Under the pieces are notes generated by a model. It ran no database searches, was not told the origin of the DNA, and saw nothing but the letters and a program-made list of their open reading frames with translations. From assembly GCA_963931575.1 (NCBI GenBank), contig OZ007029.1:1054001-1118000 (forward strand): a stretch of 64,000 nucleotides of DNA. The letters are read 5' to 3'. Source of the DNA: Gastranaerophilus sp944325835. GTDB lineage: Bacteria; Cyanobacteriota; Vampirovibrionia; Gastranaerophilales; Gastranaerophilaceae. The position numbers and the translations under genes are program-made. Below, piece by piece: positions 50,926 through 60,802 of this stretch; position 1 is the stretch's first letter, and every line of letters starts with the position of its first letter.

Positions 50926-52206
50926 ATGTTCGTAAGTCCAATAAGCAATTTCAGTGTTTCAAACACTTACAGAAACAATAATTCACAAAGCATCAAAAAT
51001 AATCAACAGGCACCGGTAATGCAATCTCAACTTAACGCAGATACCGTTAGTTTCGGTGCAAAGAAAGATAAACAGCATAATAAATTAAATCCTAAAACTG
51101 CAATTCTGGCAGCCGCAATAGCTGCAGCACCTGTAGCTTGCACGCCGGATTACGAATCCTATACCTCACTGGAAAATAATACTACAATAAATTTAAAAGA
51201 TTATCATAAATGTGGATGCGACTCTTTCCCTATCATAATACCTGGTGGTAAAGATACGGTTTATATTCCGGTACCGGGCGAAACAGTTCACGACACCATC
51301 TACATTGAAAAACCGGGAGAAACAGTTCATGATACCATCTACATTGAAAAGCCGGGCGAAACTGTTCACGATACTATCTATATTGAAAAACCGGGCGAAA
51401 TTGTACGAGATACTATTTATATAGAAAATCCGCCTGATACTGTTGTTGTAGAAAAACCTGTATATGATACAATCTATGTTGACAAACCTGTATATGACAC
51501 AATCTATGTAGATAGACCTGTATATGACACGGTTTATGTAGACAGACCTGTATATGATACTGTTTACATTGACAGACCTGTCCACGATACAATCTGGATT
51601 AAACCGGATACTGTCTATATCCCTAGAAAACCGCACTTTGAAATTAATGACAGCATCAATAAAGATATAGAAGATTTCGAAATCCCTACAGAAGGTGATG
51701 GCGATTTCGTTTATGCATTCCAGGGCAGAAATGAATACTTAGGCGCACAACACCTATTAGTATTCAATGGTTTCTTCTCTAACGAACATAAATCATCATT
51801 TATTGACCACGCGTTTGAAGAAGATGATATCCCTGCAGGCGGTAATAAACCAAGCAAATACTACTACACACGCTACGACATCAGCTCTGACTACGAAAAC
51901 GGCAGAAGATACGTTGAAATGTATGTACCACGCGAATCAAGACACGTATTACCTGATGACAAGAAAACCGGTTCCGCAGGCTGGGAATATGCCGGCAGCT
52001 TCTACGTTAAAAACGCATCTGTTGGCGAAACTGCAAAATTGATTGCAAACGATATGAACGGAACTGTTAAAGCTCAATTCACCAAAAACGAACACAGAGG
52101 CCCGGGCAATATCTACAAAGAATGGCCGCTTGATGACGGTTCTATGCCAAAAACAACAATCGAAAACGTTAAAGCCTACAGAAAAGACCTTGACGATTTA
52201 GATTAA
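50926..52206 (+). CDS. surface repeat protein with VSFGA segment and lipobox-like site
   Basis: A 426-residue protein after TCGGAGG. Residues 1-45 are Asn/Ser/Gln-rich and end LNADTVSFGAKKDK; a short N-terminal SFGA/SFKG segment is, as far as I recall, frequent in gut Melainabacteria proteins. A hydrophobic stretch follows (TAILAAAIAAAPVAC), ending in a lipobox-like VAC. Then come tandem repeats: about four of GETVHDTIYIEKP and five of KPVYDTIYVDRP (residues 115-225), next a unique C-terminal domain of about 190 residues (DFVYAFQGRNEYLGAQHLLVFNGFF). Likely a long stalk with a head at the cell surface. No family found for the head. Confidence 0.75.
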   Translation: MFVSPISNFSVSNTYRNNNSQSIKNNQQAPVMQSQLNADTVSFGAKKDKQHNKLNPKTAILAAAIAAAPVACTPDYESYTSLENNTTINLKDYHKCGCDSFPIIIPGGKDTVYIPVPGETVHDTIYIEKPGETVHDTIYIEKPGETVHDTIYIEKPGEIVRDTIYIENPPDTVVVEKPVYDTIYVDKPVYDTIYVDRPVYDTVYVDRPVYDTVYIDRPVHDTIWIKPDTVYIPRKPHFEINDSINKDIEDFEIPTEGDGDFVYAFQGRNEYLGAQHLLVFNGFFSNEHKSSFIDHAFEEDDIPAGGNKPSKYYYTRYDISSDYENGRRYVEMYVPRESRHVLPDDKKTGSAGWEYAGSFYVKNASVGETAKLIANDMNGTVKAQFTKNEHRGPGNIYKEWPLDDGSMPKTTIENVKAYRKDLDDLD

Positions 52207-52220
52207 TCTCTATATAAATA

Positions 52221-52252
52221 AAAAAAGCCCTCTTGAACAAGAGGGCTTTTTT
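52221..52252. terminator. bidirectional terminator
   Basis: AAAAAAGCCCTCTT and AAGAGGGCTTTTTT form a perfect stem around a 4-base loop between convergent genes. Confidence 0.88.
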
Positions 52253-52256
52253 ATGC

Positions 52257-53444
52257 TTAATCCTGAGGCGGCAGCGGCGGCGGTAATTCAGGAGTTGTAT
52301 TGAATTTAACAGACTTCATCATTGACTTAATCGCACTTTTAAAATCCTTAATTTCACTTGCATCAATGCTGAATTCTCCTAAAAGTTCACCGTTATAACT
52401 GCTGTAAATTTTTGTAATACTCATCTCCGTTGATCTTGAACCGCTATAATTTTTATACTTCTCATCATCGGACTGGTGTTTTTTTAATGATGCAAATGTA
52501 GCAGCGCCTTTCAAAAGGTTATAACGCTCATCAAACGACATATTAACCCACTCTTGAGGGTCAATATAAAAGCGGTTTTCGTCCACACCTAACTTATATT
52601 CTTCAAACTCTTCATCAATAATCATTTCAATTACATTTTCAGTTTTATTGATAAATTGATTTAAAGAGTCCGGATTTTTAATTGCAGAAGCGACAATAAA
52701 CCCTACAAGCAAAAAGGTTAACAGTACCGGCAGAATGACAATAACGAATCCGGCAAAAATATTCCAGCCGATTGCCTGATGCTTCTGACCTCTGTGAAAA
52801 GCCTCAAGATCTTTGTTTTTAGACTTTTCATACGCCCATTCATTGCCCTTTATTCCGCAAACCAAACTTGCAAGAATAGCCGCCGGCGTAAAATATAAAG
52901 GCAGCGCCCAGAGCGTTATATAAACACGGTTAAAAAATCCCCAGATCCATGTTCCCCAGAATGCGCCCCAGTTAAAGCGTTTAACCTCATCTGCCGGCAG
53001 TTGTCCGGTAATTTTTCCGGGGGTAAAAAGTATTATCAGCGCAAATATAATATTTATAATCAGCAATAGTGCCGTGAGCGGATTGGTTTTAAAAAGCCAC
53101 AGATAAGGAATTAACACAACAATGCCTGAAAAGATATAAATTCTTTTACTATTTTCTACACCCAAAATATCGACAAGCCTTCTGACAACAAGCCCGAAGC
53201 CGATACATACAGAAATTAAGCACGTAAACCAGTAGAAAAATGACGCAAAGACAGGAGCATCTTTTATTAACTGCGGGAAGTTGAACATATCAATTGCCGT
53301 CTGCGAATGTGTTACCATCCAAAAACTCAATGGCAGCGTCAAAAAAGTATTAATCATCGCAAGATATATATTGTTAAGGAAATACTCGCGCCTTCCAATA
53401 CATCCCCTATATGCAACGAATTTATTATTGATTTTTATATCCAT
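52257..53444 (-). CDS. DUF805-like polytopic membrane protein
   Basis: A 395-residue protein with about seven hydrophobic segments in the first 260 residues. The N-terminus (YRGCIGRREYFLNNIYLAMI) recalls DUF805 (GRxxRxxYW), and WGAFWGTWIWGFFNRVYITLW recalls DUF2628. The C-terminal 140 residues are soluble with NFTSIKD-type spacing, and end in LPPPLPPQD. It probably sits in the inner membrane with the tail inside or outside; function unknown. AGGAG precedes the ATG. Confidence 0.7.
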   Translation of the reverse strand: MDIKINNKFVAYRGCIGRREYFLNNIYLAMINTFLTLPLSFWMVTHSQTAIDMFNFPQLIKDAPVFASFFYWFTCLISVCIGFGLVVRRLVDILGVENSKRIYIFSGIVVLIPYLWLFKTNPLTALLLIINIIFALIILFTPGKITGQLPADEVKRFNWGAFWGTWIWGFFNRVYITLWALPLYFTPAAILASLVCGIKGNEWAYEKSKNKDLEAFHRGQKHQAIGWNIFAGFVIVILPVLLTFLLVGFIVASAIKNPDSLNQFINKTENVIEMIIDEEFEEYKLGVDENRFYIDPQEWVNMSFDERYNLLKGAATFASLKKHQSDDEKYKNYSGSRSTEMSITKIYSSYNGELLGEFSIDASEIKDFKSAIKSMMKSVKFNTTPELPPPLPPQD

Positions 53445-53622
53445 ATAATCTCCTGCTTCATTGTATTAACAGTCTATATCTTATCATGCCGGCATAGAAT
53501 AGGAGTAGTTGTTAATTTTTCTTCATACTGCTGGAAAAGCCCTGTCGTTTGTGGTTAAATCAAGGTAAGGGGCAGAGGCTTATCTGCCTGAAAAGAAACG
53601 GCTTTGCCGAAGAGGAGTTAAA

Positions 53623-54609
53623 ATGATTACAATGCCTGAAAAAACGAATACAGAACAAACTGATTTAGCATCCGCAATAAGAACAATAGATTCTGAAACA
53701 GATACAATAAATAAGCTTAAAGAAACGCTTTCCGACGGTTCTCTGACACGCGCCCTTGATACAATGCAAAAATCAAAGGGCAGAATAATTGTTACCGGCA
53801 TGGGCAAATCCGGTCATATAGGTAAAAAAATTGCAGCATCTTTAGCTTCTACCGGTACACCGTCATTTTTCGTACACCCTGCGGAAGCAAGCCACGGCGA
53901 TCTCGGGATGATTACGGAAGATGATGTTGTAATTGCAATCTCTAACAGCGGTGAATCTAAAGAATTAATTGACATCCTCAACTACTGCAAAAGGTTTGGC
54001 ATCACTCTGATATCCATTACCAAAAACCCTGAAAGCTCTTTAGGCAAAGCCGGAGATATAATCCTGCGGCTTCCGAATAACGGTGAAGCCTGCCCGCTTG
54101 GTCTTGCTCCGACAAGTTCTACAACCGCAACCCTTGTTCTGGGCGACATCCTCACAATAGGAATGATTGAAAGAAACGGGTTCTCAAAATCTGACTTCAA
54201 CGACAGGCACCCTGGCGGAAAACTCGGCTCTATTTTGCAAAGAGTTTCTGATCTTATGCACACCGGAGAAGAAATGCCTCTTCTGGAAGAACATACAAAT
54301 ATGCAATCTGCACTCTTAGAAATGACTTCCAAACGTCTCGGATGCGTAGGTTTTGTCAATAAAAACGGCGAACTCACCGGAATTATCACGGACGGCGACC
54401 TCAGACGCTGCCTCTCACCTAAAATTCTTGATGAACAGGCGTTCAATCTTATGACTAAAAATCCTAAAACTATCAGCAAAGACGCCCTCGCTTCAGAAGC
54501 TCTGAAAATTATGCACGACAAAAAAATTACAAACCTCTTTGTCGTAGAAAACCAAAAACCAGTAGGAGTTATCCACATCCACGACCTTCTGAATAACGGC
54601 GTAGCTTAA
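53623..54609 (+). CDS. kdsD: D-arabinose-5-phosphate isomerase KdsD
   Basis: A 328-residue enzyme that converts ribulose-5-phosphate to arabinose-5-phosphate, the first step to Kdo of LPS. The SIS domain has GKSGHIGKKIAASLASTGTPSFFVHPAEASHGDLGMI (all family residues) and PNNGEACPLGLAPTSSTTATL; two CBS domains follow (residues 210-328). GAGGAG lies before the ATG. It is 11 bases from the GT2 gene. Its presence shows an LPS-type outer membrane. Confidence 0.95.
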   Translation: MITMPEKTNTEQTDLASAIRTIDSETDTINKLKETLSDGSLTRALDTMQKSKGRIIVTGMGKSGHIGKKIAASLASTGTPSFFVHPAEASHGDLGMITEDDVVIAISNSGESKELIDILNYCKRFGITLISITKNPESSLGKAGDIILRLPNNGEACPLGLAPTSSTTATLVLGDILTIGMIERNGFSKSDFNDRHPGGKLGSILQRVSDLMHTGEEMPLLEEHTNMQSALLEMTSKRLGCVGFVNKNGELTGIITDGDLRRCLSPKILDEQAFNLMTKNPKTISKDALASEALKIMHDKKITNLFVVENQKPVGVIHIHDLLNNGVA

Positions 54610-54620
54610 AGGAGTAAACT

Positions 54621-55541
54621 ATGAGAGAGAGCTTAGATATAATCATTCCGGTTTATAACGAAGAAGAGTGTCTTGAGCAAACCATAAGCCGGCTTTTGGG
54701 AGTTCGCGAAAACCTATTTAACGAACTTGATGTAAATTTTATTTTTGTGGACGACGGATCCAAAGATAAAAGTTTCGCGATATTAAAAGAATACGCGCAA
54801 AAATACCCGTTCATAAAAGCCCTGAGCTTTTCAAGAAATTTCGGACACCAGTTTGCGGTTTCGGCAGGGCTTGATTACGCAAAAGGCGACTATATTGCGA
54901 TAATTGATGCGGATTTACAGGATCCACCGGAACTCATCAAAGAAATGTATGAAAAAGCTAAAGAGGGGTATCAGGTCGTTTACGGGAAACGTCTTAAACG
55001 CAGAAAAGAATCTGCGTTTAAAAAGTTCACAGCTTTTGCGTTCTACCGCATATTTGACTCACTTTGCCAGATTAAAGTTCCGACCGATACCGGTGATTTC
55101 AGACTTATAACACGGGAAGTCGCCGATGCAATCAGGAACATGCCGGAAAAGCACAGATTTATAAGAGCAATGGTTCCATGGGTCGGTTTTAACAGCACAC
55201 CGCTTTATTATAACCGTGATGAACGATTTGCCGGCGTCACAAAATACCCGCTTTCAAAAATGCTTAAACTGGCATCAGACGGCATTCTGTCATTCTCCAC
55301 AAAACCTATAAAATTCATACATATACTTGCCGGATTTTTAATGCTTCTGGCTATTACTATTGGCATTATTGGTCTATTCTGGTACAACGGATTTCTGTTA
55401 TGCCTAATATCGGGATTAATCCTGTTTATCGGGGCTTTACAGCTATTCGCTATCGGAACAATCGGTGAGTACGTTGGCCGAATTTTTGAAGAGGTCAAAA
55501 ACAGACCGATTTATATAATAAAAGAGAAATTAAACATTTAG
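54621..55541 (+). CDS. GT2 glycosyltransferase with two C-terminal membrane segments
   Basis: A 306-residue enzyme of the dolichol/undecaprenyl-phosphate sugar transferase group (DPM1/GtrB/ArnC-like). The N-terminal GT-A domain has DIIIPVYNEEECLEQTI, FVDDGSKDKS, ALSFSRNFGHQFAVSAGLDYA and IIDADLQDPPELI (metal-binding DAD); RFAGVTKYPLSKM is typical before the membrane part. Two hydrophobic segments (about 230-255 and 262-290) follow. It probably charges a lipid carrier with a sugar for envelope modification. It shares an operon with kdsD. AAAGGAG precedes the ATG. Confidence 0.92.
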   Translation: MRESLDIIIPVYNEEECLEQTISRLLGVRENLFNELDVNFIFVDDGSKDKSFAILKEYAQKYPFIKALSFSRNFGHQFAVSAGLDYAKGDYIAIIDADLQDPPELIKEMYEKAKEGYQVVYGKRLKRRKESAFKKFTAFAFYRIFDSLCQIKVPTDTGDFRLITREVADAIRNMPEKHRFIRAMVPWVGFNSTPLYYNRDERFAGVTKYPLSKMLKLASDGILSFSTKPIKFIHILAGFLMLLAITIGIIGLFWYNGFLLCLISGLILFIGALQLFAIGTIGEYVGRIFEEVKNRPIYIIKEKLNI

Positions 55542-55547
55542 GTGAAA

Positions 55548-55571
55548 GGGCTTCTGATTTTTCAGAAGCCC
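55548..55571. terminator. terminator between GT2 and the giant adhesin gene
   Basis: GGGCTTCTGA and TCAGAAGCCC pair perfectly around TTTT. The two flanking genes are convergent. Confidence 0.75.
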
Positions 55572-55605
55572 CAGGTTTTGTGTTATAAGTAATTTATATT
55601 ATTGA

Positions 55606-58600
55606 TTAATCGAATTTTGCTTTTTCTGTACTTAATTTCGGAGTACCGAGAGTGTATTTTACATTTTCCTGATCGTGATTTTTGTCTAACAGTAAACTCA
55701 TATACAATAATTGGTTTGCAGTTGCATCATCAAGATCAACGAATTGTGCTCCGGCACGTTTTTTAGTAGCTGACACGATTTTTACATTTGCGTCAATTTC
55801 TATATCACCGTATGTTATATGAACAGGTACGATATCACCGACTTCAAGCGTATCATCGTGGGTTACTGACATACCGCCTCTTGATATATCAATAACAGAT
55901 GTTATTTCACTGTTATCTTCCAGCACCAGCGGAATATTGGAGTCTTCAACATCAAAACGCATTTGTAAACGTTTATCTATTGCATCTATACTGTGTTCCA
56001 TTACACGTTGTTTGTAAGTTTCTTTAAACAACGGGCTTGGATCATCCGGATCTGGATCGGTTGGTCTGTCCGGATTATCTGGATCTTCCGGATCCGGGTT
56101 ATCCGGGTCTGGATCACCTGGATCAGGATTGTCAGGATCTTCTGGATCTATATCCGGATCATCCGGATTTACCGGTTTATTCGGATCATCAGGGTCATCC
56201 GGATCAACAGGTCTGTCAGGGCCATCCGGATTTTCCGGATCTATAGGTTCTGGATCATCCGGATCCGGGTCTTCCGGTTGTTGAGGATTATCCGGATCTT
56301 CAGGATCTGTTGGTAAATCAGGATTTGTTGGATCTTTAGGATCATCCGGATCATCTGGACCATCCGGGTTTTCAGGATCCGTTGGATCTATTGGTTGATC
56401 AGGTTCATCTGGACCATCCGGGTTTTCAGGATCCGTTGGATCAAGTGGTTCATCAGGTTCATCCGGTCCATCCGGGTTTTCAGGATCTGTTGGATCAAGT
56501 GGTTCATCCGGATCTGTTGGATCTGTTGGATCGGTTGGATCTGTCGGGTCAACCGGATCAACTGGGTCCGGATCTTCAGGATCCGTTGGACCGTCAGGAT
56601 TTTCAGGATCGGTTGGATCTATTGGTTGATCAGGTTCATCCGGCCCATCCGGATTTTCAGGATCGGTTGGATCTGTCGGATCGGTTGGATCCGTCGGGTC
56701 TGTTGGATCGGTTGGATCTGTTGGATCTACAGGGTCTACAGGATCAGGATCTTCCGGTTCATCCGGTCCGTCTGGATTTTCCGGATCTGTTGGATCTATT
56801 GGTTCATCAGGATCCGGTGTGTCTGGATCAGGATCTGGTTCCGGCTCTGGTTCTGGCTCCGGCTCCGGCTCTGGTTCTGGTTCAGGTTCTGGTTCTGGCT
56901 CAGGTTCCGGATCAGGCTGTTCTTGACCTTCCGGTTCCGGAACTACCAGATCATCTGCATCTTCTACATCCGGATCAAACGGTTCTTCAAAATCATCGTT
57001 ATCTTTTTGTCCGCTGCCATCCGGATCTCCGTCGTCAGGAATACCATCACTGTTTTTATCCCAGTAATAGTAATCTCTTAAGCCGGTATCTTGTCCGATT
57101 TCAGAAACATCATCCGGTCTTACCGCTTTACCTCTGATTGAAACAGGGGTTGAAGGATCGCCTGCGTTTGTAATTGTATTTGTAAACGGATCTTTTGTTA
57201 CTTCTGATAAACCGCCTTCTCTGTGTTTACCCATATTGAAGTAGTATCCACCAACATAAGCATTATCTGCTGTAACTGTTATATCTTGATCTTTTCCCGG
57301 GTGGCTTACAGAGCCTTTGCCGTTAATAGTACCGTTTTTAATAACGATAGTAGAGTTTGGCCAGTTATCCGGATCGGAATCAAATGTTTTCGGATTATCA
57401 GGAGTTCCGAGGTCAAGTGCTTTGATATTAGCCTTTTCAGGAACTATTCCTGTATAATCTCCATAGTAATCGCCTGTTGTAGCATATCTTGAAGGTGCTC
57501 CGCCAAGGTTTTCAATATAAATTTCAGGGCCTCTGTTTACAACGTTAACTTCGTGTTGTGCAATAATATCTCTGATATAAGTGTTACCGGAGAATTCTGC
57601 GTTAACAGAGCCTTCTCTTGAAGATATTGTACATACATTTGTATCATTTTTGCTGTAGTCTGCGTTATCAAGACCTTTGATATTAACATCACCGATTGCA
57701 AGGAATTCTACACCGCCCTTTGAATCAATTTTTGGTTCTTCGTATAATTCGTGCGGATTAGAAGCTGAATCGTTTTCGTTTGCAATATCAACCGTTGTTT
57801 CTGTTTGAATAAATGTTAATTTATTATTTTTATCAGCACCGATGTTACCGCTCGCGATAACAGAGATTCCGGTACCTTTAATGTTAGGAACATCTGCATC
57901 AGTTGCCATATTTAAGATATCGTAAGCTGTTGCGCCTTTGTTCGTTTTATCATCAGCAAGAAGGATTACGCGGCCGTCCGAGTGAATTTTGTTGACGTGC
58001 ATGTCTTTATTCAAACTTGCCATATTAATCAAAGCGCCGGTGCCTGTGCTATTTGCCGTAATCACGCCATCAATTGCAGTGTTAATCGATTTTGTAAGAT
58101 CTCTTTCGCCAGGGCCGACACCCGTGCAAATTCCGCCGTCACAAGGTCCGACTTCTTCGCCGATTGCGCCGTTTGCGACATTCATATTTAAATCTGCGCC
58201 GCTAACAGTTTCGATTAAAGTTTTGACAACTCCATAGTTAAGAACATCGCCGTTTGTAACGTTAACATTAACGTCAGCGTCAGAACTTATGTTAAAATCG
58301 GTATTTGTATGACCGATAACCATGTCGGAATTTGTATTGGTGAAGTTAACTTTACCGGCTGCATTTCTGTGGTTAACCTTACCTTGAACGTGCATGCCGC
58401 TTGCGCCGGAGTTTGTAACGTCAATTGAAGAACCTTTAGAATTAACCTTACCTGTTGAAGAAATCAACAACTTGTTGTTAGTGTTGGTAATATCAAGCGC
58501 ACCCTTGTTATTGTTAACAGTTCCGTCGATAGTCAAACCGCCTGCGCCGTTATTTTCTAAAGTTAAAGAAGTACCGTTTGATGTAACATTTCCGGTAGAA

Positions 58601-60408
58601 GTTACGTGCAGACCGCCGGTTGTACTTGCAGCTTTGTTGATAATTTCAGCTACACCGCTGTTATTATTAACATTTCCGGCAATAGTTAAGCCGTTTACGC
58701 CGTCGTTTTCAATATTAAGCGTTGAACCTGTTGATGTAACCGTACCATTAACTTTAAGAGCATTCTTGTGGTTTAAGATATCAGTATCGCCGGTGCTTGT
58801 AACGGTTCCGTCAATTGTAAGCCCGTTTGCGCCGGAATTATCCATTAAAAGGCTGGAGCCTTTAGAATTAACCTTACCGGTCGAAGTTACATTCAACCCA
58901 CCGCTTGTGCTTGCTGATTTGTTGATAATCTCTGCAATACCGCTGTTATTATTAACGTTTCCGGCAATTGTTAAACCGTTTACGCCGTCGTTTTCAATAT
59001 TAAGTGTGGAACCGTTTGAAGTTACAGTACCATTAATTTTAAGTGCATTATTATGGTTTAAAATATCAGTATCGCCTTTACTTGTAACAGTTCCGTCAAC
59101 GATAAGCCCGCCGGAGCCGGTGTTATCCATTAAAAGGCTTGTACCGTTAGAAGTAACAGATCCGCCGGATACGACCTGAAGCACACCGTTGTTATTAAGA
59201 ATTTGAGCGGTGCCGGTGTTATTAGTAACTTTTCCGCCGATTTTCAGACCGTTAGAGCCGGAAGCATTTTTGATAACCATATCACCGTCGTTGGTAGCAG
59301 TACCGTTGATTGTAACTCCGGTACTTGAATTTTGACCTACAACAGTCATATCGCCTTTGTTTTTAAGCTCGCCGGAGGTTCCGACATTCAAAGCACCAGC
59401 ATTGTTGGTGATAGTCATTGTGCCGTTAGGGTTGGAAACCTCACCATTGATATTAATTCCACCTGTACCGTTGTTTGTAATTGTAATAGTACTATTTGCC
59501 GGAGAAAAACTTTTAATAGCTCCACCCGCATCAACAGATGTTCCTTGAGAAGAAACAATTTTAATTTCGCCGCCGGCACTGCCTAGGAAAGTATTTCCTT
59601 CTTCCATGTTATCAGTACTTACTAACTGATTGAATAACGCTGCATTTGCAGCATCATAAATTTTGTCAGCGATTGGACTTTTTTCAGCACCGCCAAGTCC
59701 TGCAATTAAAGTACCGGTACTGCCAACAGCAATCTGACCGCCAGAGAGTTCAACATCCCCTCTTGCGAAAATTTTACCGTCAATCTGTATAGGTGCACCG
59801 CCGGTATATAAAGCAGAATCGTTCGGATTCCATGTTTTATCGGTAGCTTCACCCATTTGTTGGTTCATATCATTAACCGGAACAGTTCTCATACCATTTG
59901 TTAAAGTATTATATGCATCTGTAGAAGGGGTAAATACACTTAAATTACCGACATTCAAAACACCGCTTGCCCCAACGACCATACTTTCAGGTGATACAAA
60001 TACCAGATTACCGTTTTGTTTAAGATCACCATTGACGGTATTAAGAGCATTAACAACACCTTTAATGTTAATTTGACTTTGAACAAAATTAACAAAAGTG
60101 TCAATATCCCAATATTGAGATTCCGGAACTGAACCGTTATATGCCTGGAAGATGAAGTTCAGGACATCACCTTCTGAAAGATTTAATTTTTGAAACTCTT
60201 TAAAGCCCACTTTACCATTAAAATAATTGTAAAGATCCGGTCTTATTTCATAATTCCCCGTATATGGATGTTTGCCAATTTCATTCCCCGCACCGTCAAT
60301 AATTTCAGATGCCAAAACCGGATATACAAGAGACTGCTGCAACACAAATAATGAACACAGCATTATTGAAATTAGTTTCTTCCTGGTATTAGTCTGCTTG
60401 TTTCTCAT
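55606..60408 (-). CDS. haemagglutinin-like giant adhesin with C-terminal PilZ domain
   Basis: The start is set at the ATG at 60408 (MRNKQTNTRKKLISIMLCSLFVLQQSLVYPVLAS, a signal peptide). The 1600-residue product has: (a) an FHA/TPS-like N-terminal region (NGNLVFVSPESMVVGASGVLNVGNLSV), (b) tandem beta-helix units of about 60 residues (about 300-700, core NGLTIAGNVNNNSG and NGTVTSNGSTLNIEN), (c) a mixed beta region to about 1050, (d) a long Asp/Glu/Pro-rich stalk (about 1156-1455; PEPEP, DPTDPTDP, DPENPDGPDEPD), and (e) a C-terminal PilZ domain (about 1465-1590) with RLQMR (RxxxR) and DISRGG (DxSxxG). A surface adhesin with a c-di-GMP-binding domain at its C-terminus is very odd, since that signal is cytoplasmic. 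Confidence 0.8.
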   Translation of the reverse strand: MRNKQTNTRKKLISIMLCSLFVLQQSLVYPVLASEIIDGAGNEIGKHPYTGNYEIRPDLYNYFNGKVGFKEFQKLNLSEGDVLNFIFQAYNGSVPESQYWDIDTFVNFVQSQINIKGVVNALNTVNGDLKQNGNLVFVSPESMVVGASGVLNVGNLSVFTPSTDAYNTLTNGMRTVPVNDMNQQMGEATDKTWNPNDSALYTGGAPIQIDGKIFARGDVELSGGQIAVGSTGTLIAGLGGAEKSPIADKIYDAANAALFNQLVSTDNMEEGNTFLGSAGGEIKIVSSQGTSVDAGGAIKSFSPANSTITITNNGTGGININGEVSNPNGTMTITNNAGALNVGTSGELKNKGDMTVVGQNSSTGVTINGTATNDGDMVIKNASGSNGLKIGGKVTNNTGTAQILNNNGVLQVVSGGSVTSNGTSLLMDNTGSGGLIVDGTVTSKGDTDILNHNNALKINGTVTSNGSTLNIENDGVNGLTIAGNVNNNSGIAEIINKSASTSGGLNVTSTGKVNSKGSSLLMDNSGANGLTIDGTVTSTGDTDILNHKNALKVNGTVTSTGSTLNIENDGVNGLTIAGNVNNNSGVAEIINKAASTTGGLHVTSTGNVTSNGTSLTLENNGAGGLTIDGTVNNNKGALDITNTNNKLLISSTGKVNSKGSSIDVTNSGASGMHVQGKVNHRNAAGKVNFTNTNSDMVIGHTNTDFNISSDADVNVNVTNGDVLNYGVVKTLIETVSGADLNMNVANGAIGEEVGPCDGGICTGVGPGERDLTKSINTAIDGVITANSTGTGALINMASLNKDMHVNKIHSDGRVILLADDKTNKGATAYDILNMATDADVPNIKGTGISVIASGNIGADKNNKLTFIQTETTVDIANENDSASNPHELYEEPKIDSKGGVEFLAIGDVNIKGLDNADYSKNDTNVCTISSREGSVNAEFSGNTYIRDIIAQHEVNVVNRGPEIYIENLGGAPSRYATTGDYYGDYTGIVPEKANIKALDLGTPDNPKTFDSDPDNWPNSTIVIKNGTINGKGSVSHPGKDQDITVTADNAYVGGYYFNMGKHREGGLSEVTKDPFTNTITNAGDPSTPVSIRGKAVRPDDVSEIGQDTGLRDYYYWDKNSDGIPDDGDPDGSGQKDNDDFEEPFDPDVEDADDLVVPEPEGQEQPDPEPEPEPEPEPEPEPEPEPEPEPEPDPDPDTPDPDEPIDPTDPENPDGPDEPEDPDPVDPVDPTDPTDPTDPTDPTDPTDPTDPENPDGPDEPDQPIDPTDPENPDGPTDPEDPDPVDPVDPTDPTDPTDPTDPDEPLDPTDPENPDGPDEPDEPLDPTDPENPDGPDEPDQPIDPTDPENPDGPDDPDDPKDPTNPDLPTDPEDPDNPQQPEDPDPDDPEPIDPENPDGPDRPVDPDDPDDPNKPVNPDDPDIDPEDPDNPDPGDPDPDNPDPEDPDNPDRPTDPDPDDPSPLFKETYKQRVMEHSIDAIDKRLQMRFDVEDSNIPLVLEDNSEITSVIDISRGGMSVTHDDTLEVGDIVPVHITYGDIEIDANVKIVSATKKRAGAQFVDLDDATANQLLYMSLLLDKNHDQENVKYTLGTPKLSTEKAKFD

Positions 60409-60441
60409 AGCAACCTCGATATTCTTATACTTATAACACAT

Positions 60442-60802
60442 TTTTCAAAAAATATAATATATAAATATAAACGGCAAAACCTGAATAAAATTGAGTATTT
60501 TTCGGCAAAATTTTACATTTTTTAACATTTAATTTAAGAATTGCAACCAATACAAAAGTATTGGGCATATATATTTTATATACCACATGAGATATATTAT
60601 TCTAACATTTACAAAAATTAACTATATTAACTTTTGTAAACTTAAAATAAAAAGGCTGAAACCCTGTAATATCAAGAAAAAGAAAATTTTTGGCACGAAA
60701 GTGCATTAAACTTTTTCACAGATTGCGCCGAAGACGAAAGTACATATTGGTAAAAAGACAAAGCGCAAGTACTGATAGGGGAAAAGCGCAGAAAGGACAC
60801 TT
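60442..60802 (+). other. gene-free region before the 60.8-kb giant gene, possible structured 5' leader
   Basis: There is no coding frame. It is AT-rich with a GCAC-GAAA-GTGC tetraloop hairpin (about 60693-60704), and further purine-rich GCGC and GTAC pairs up to 60790. I do not recognise a riboswitch family. The ribosome site AAAGGA lies 5 bases before the ATG at 60803. Confidence 0.4.

Noticed and set aside
56000..57140. Long plus-strand frames opposite the adhesin stalk (Leu/Asp/Gln or Ile/Arg-rich)
   Set aside because: They are mirror frames of the low-complexity Asp-Pro-Glu repeat DNA and have no start signals.
58394..59179. 261-residue plus-strand frame opposite the adhesin beta-helix units
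   Set aside because: It is periodic only because the opposite strand is a repeat; there is no ribosome site or family resemblance.
60640..60800. c-di-GMP (GEMM) riboswitch before the giant gene
   Set aside because: A GAAA tetraloop hairpin is present, but the conserved GEMM core and its receptor helix cannot be found.
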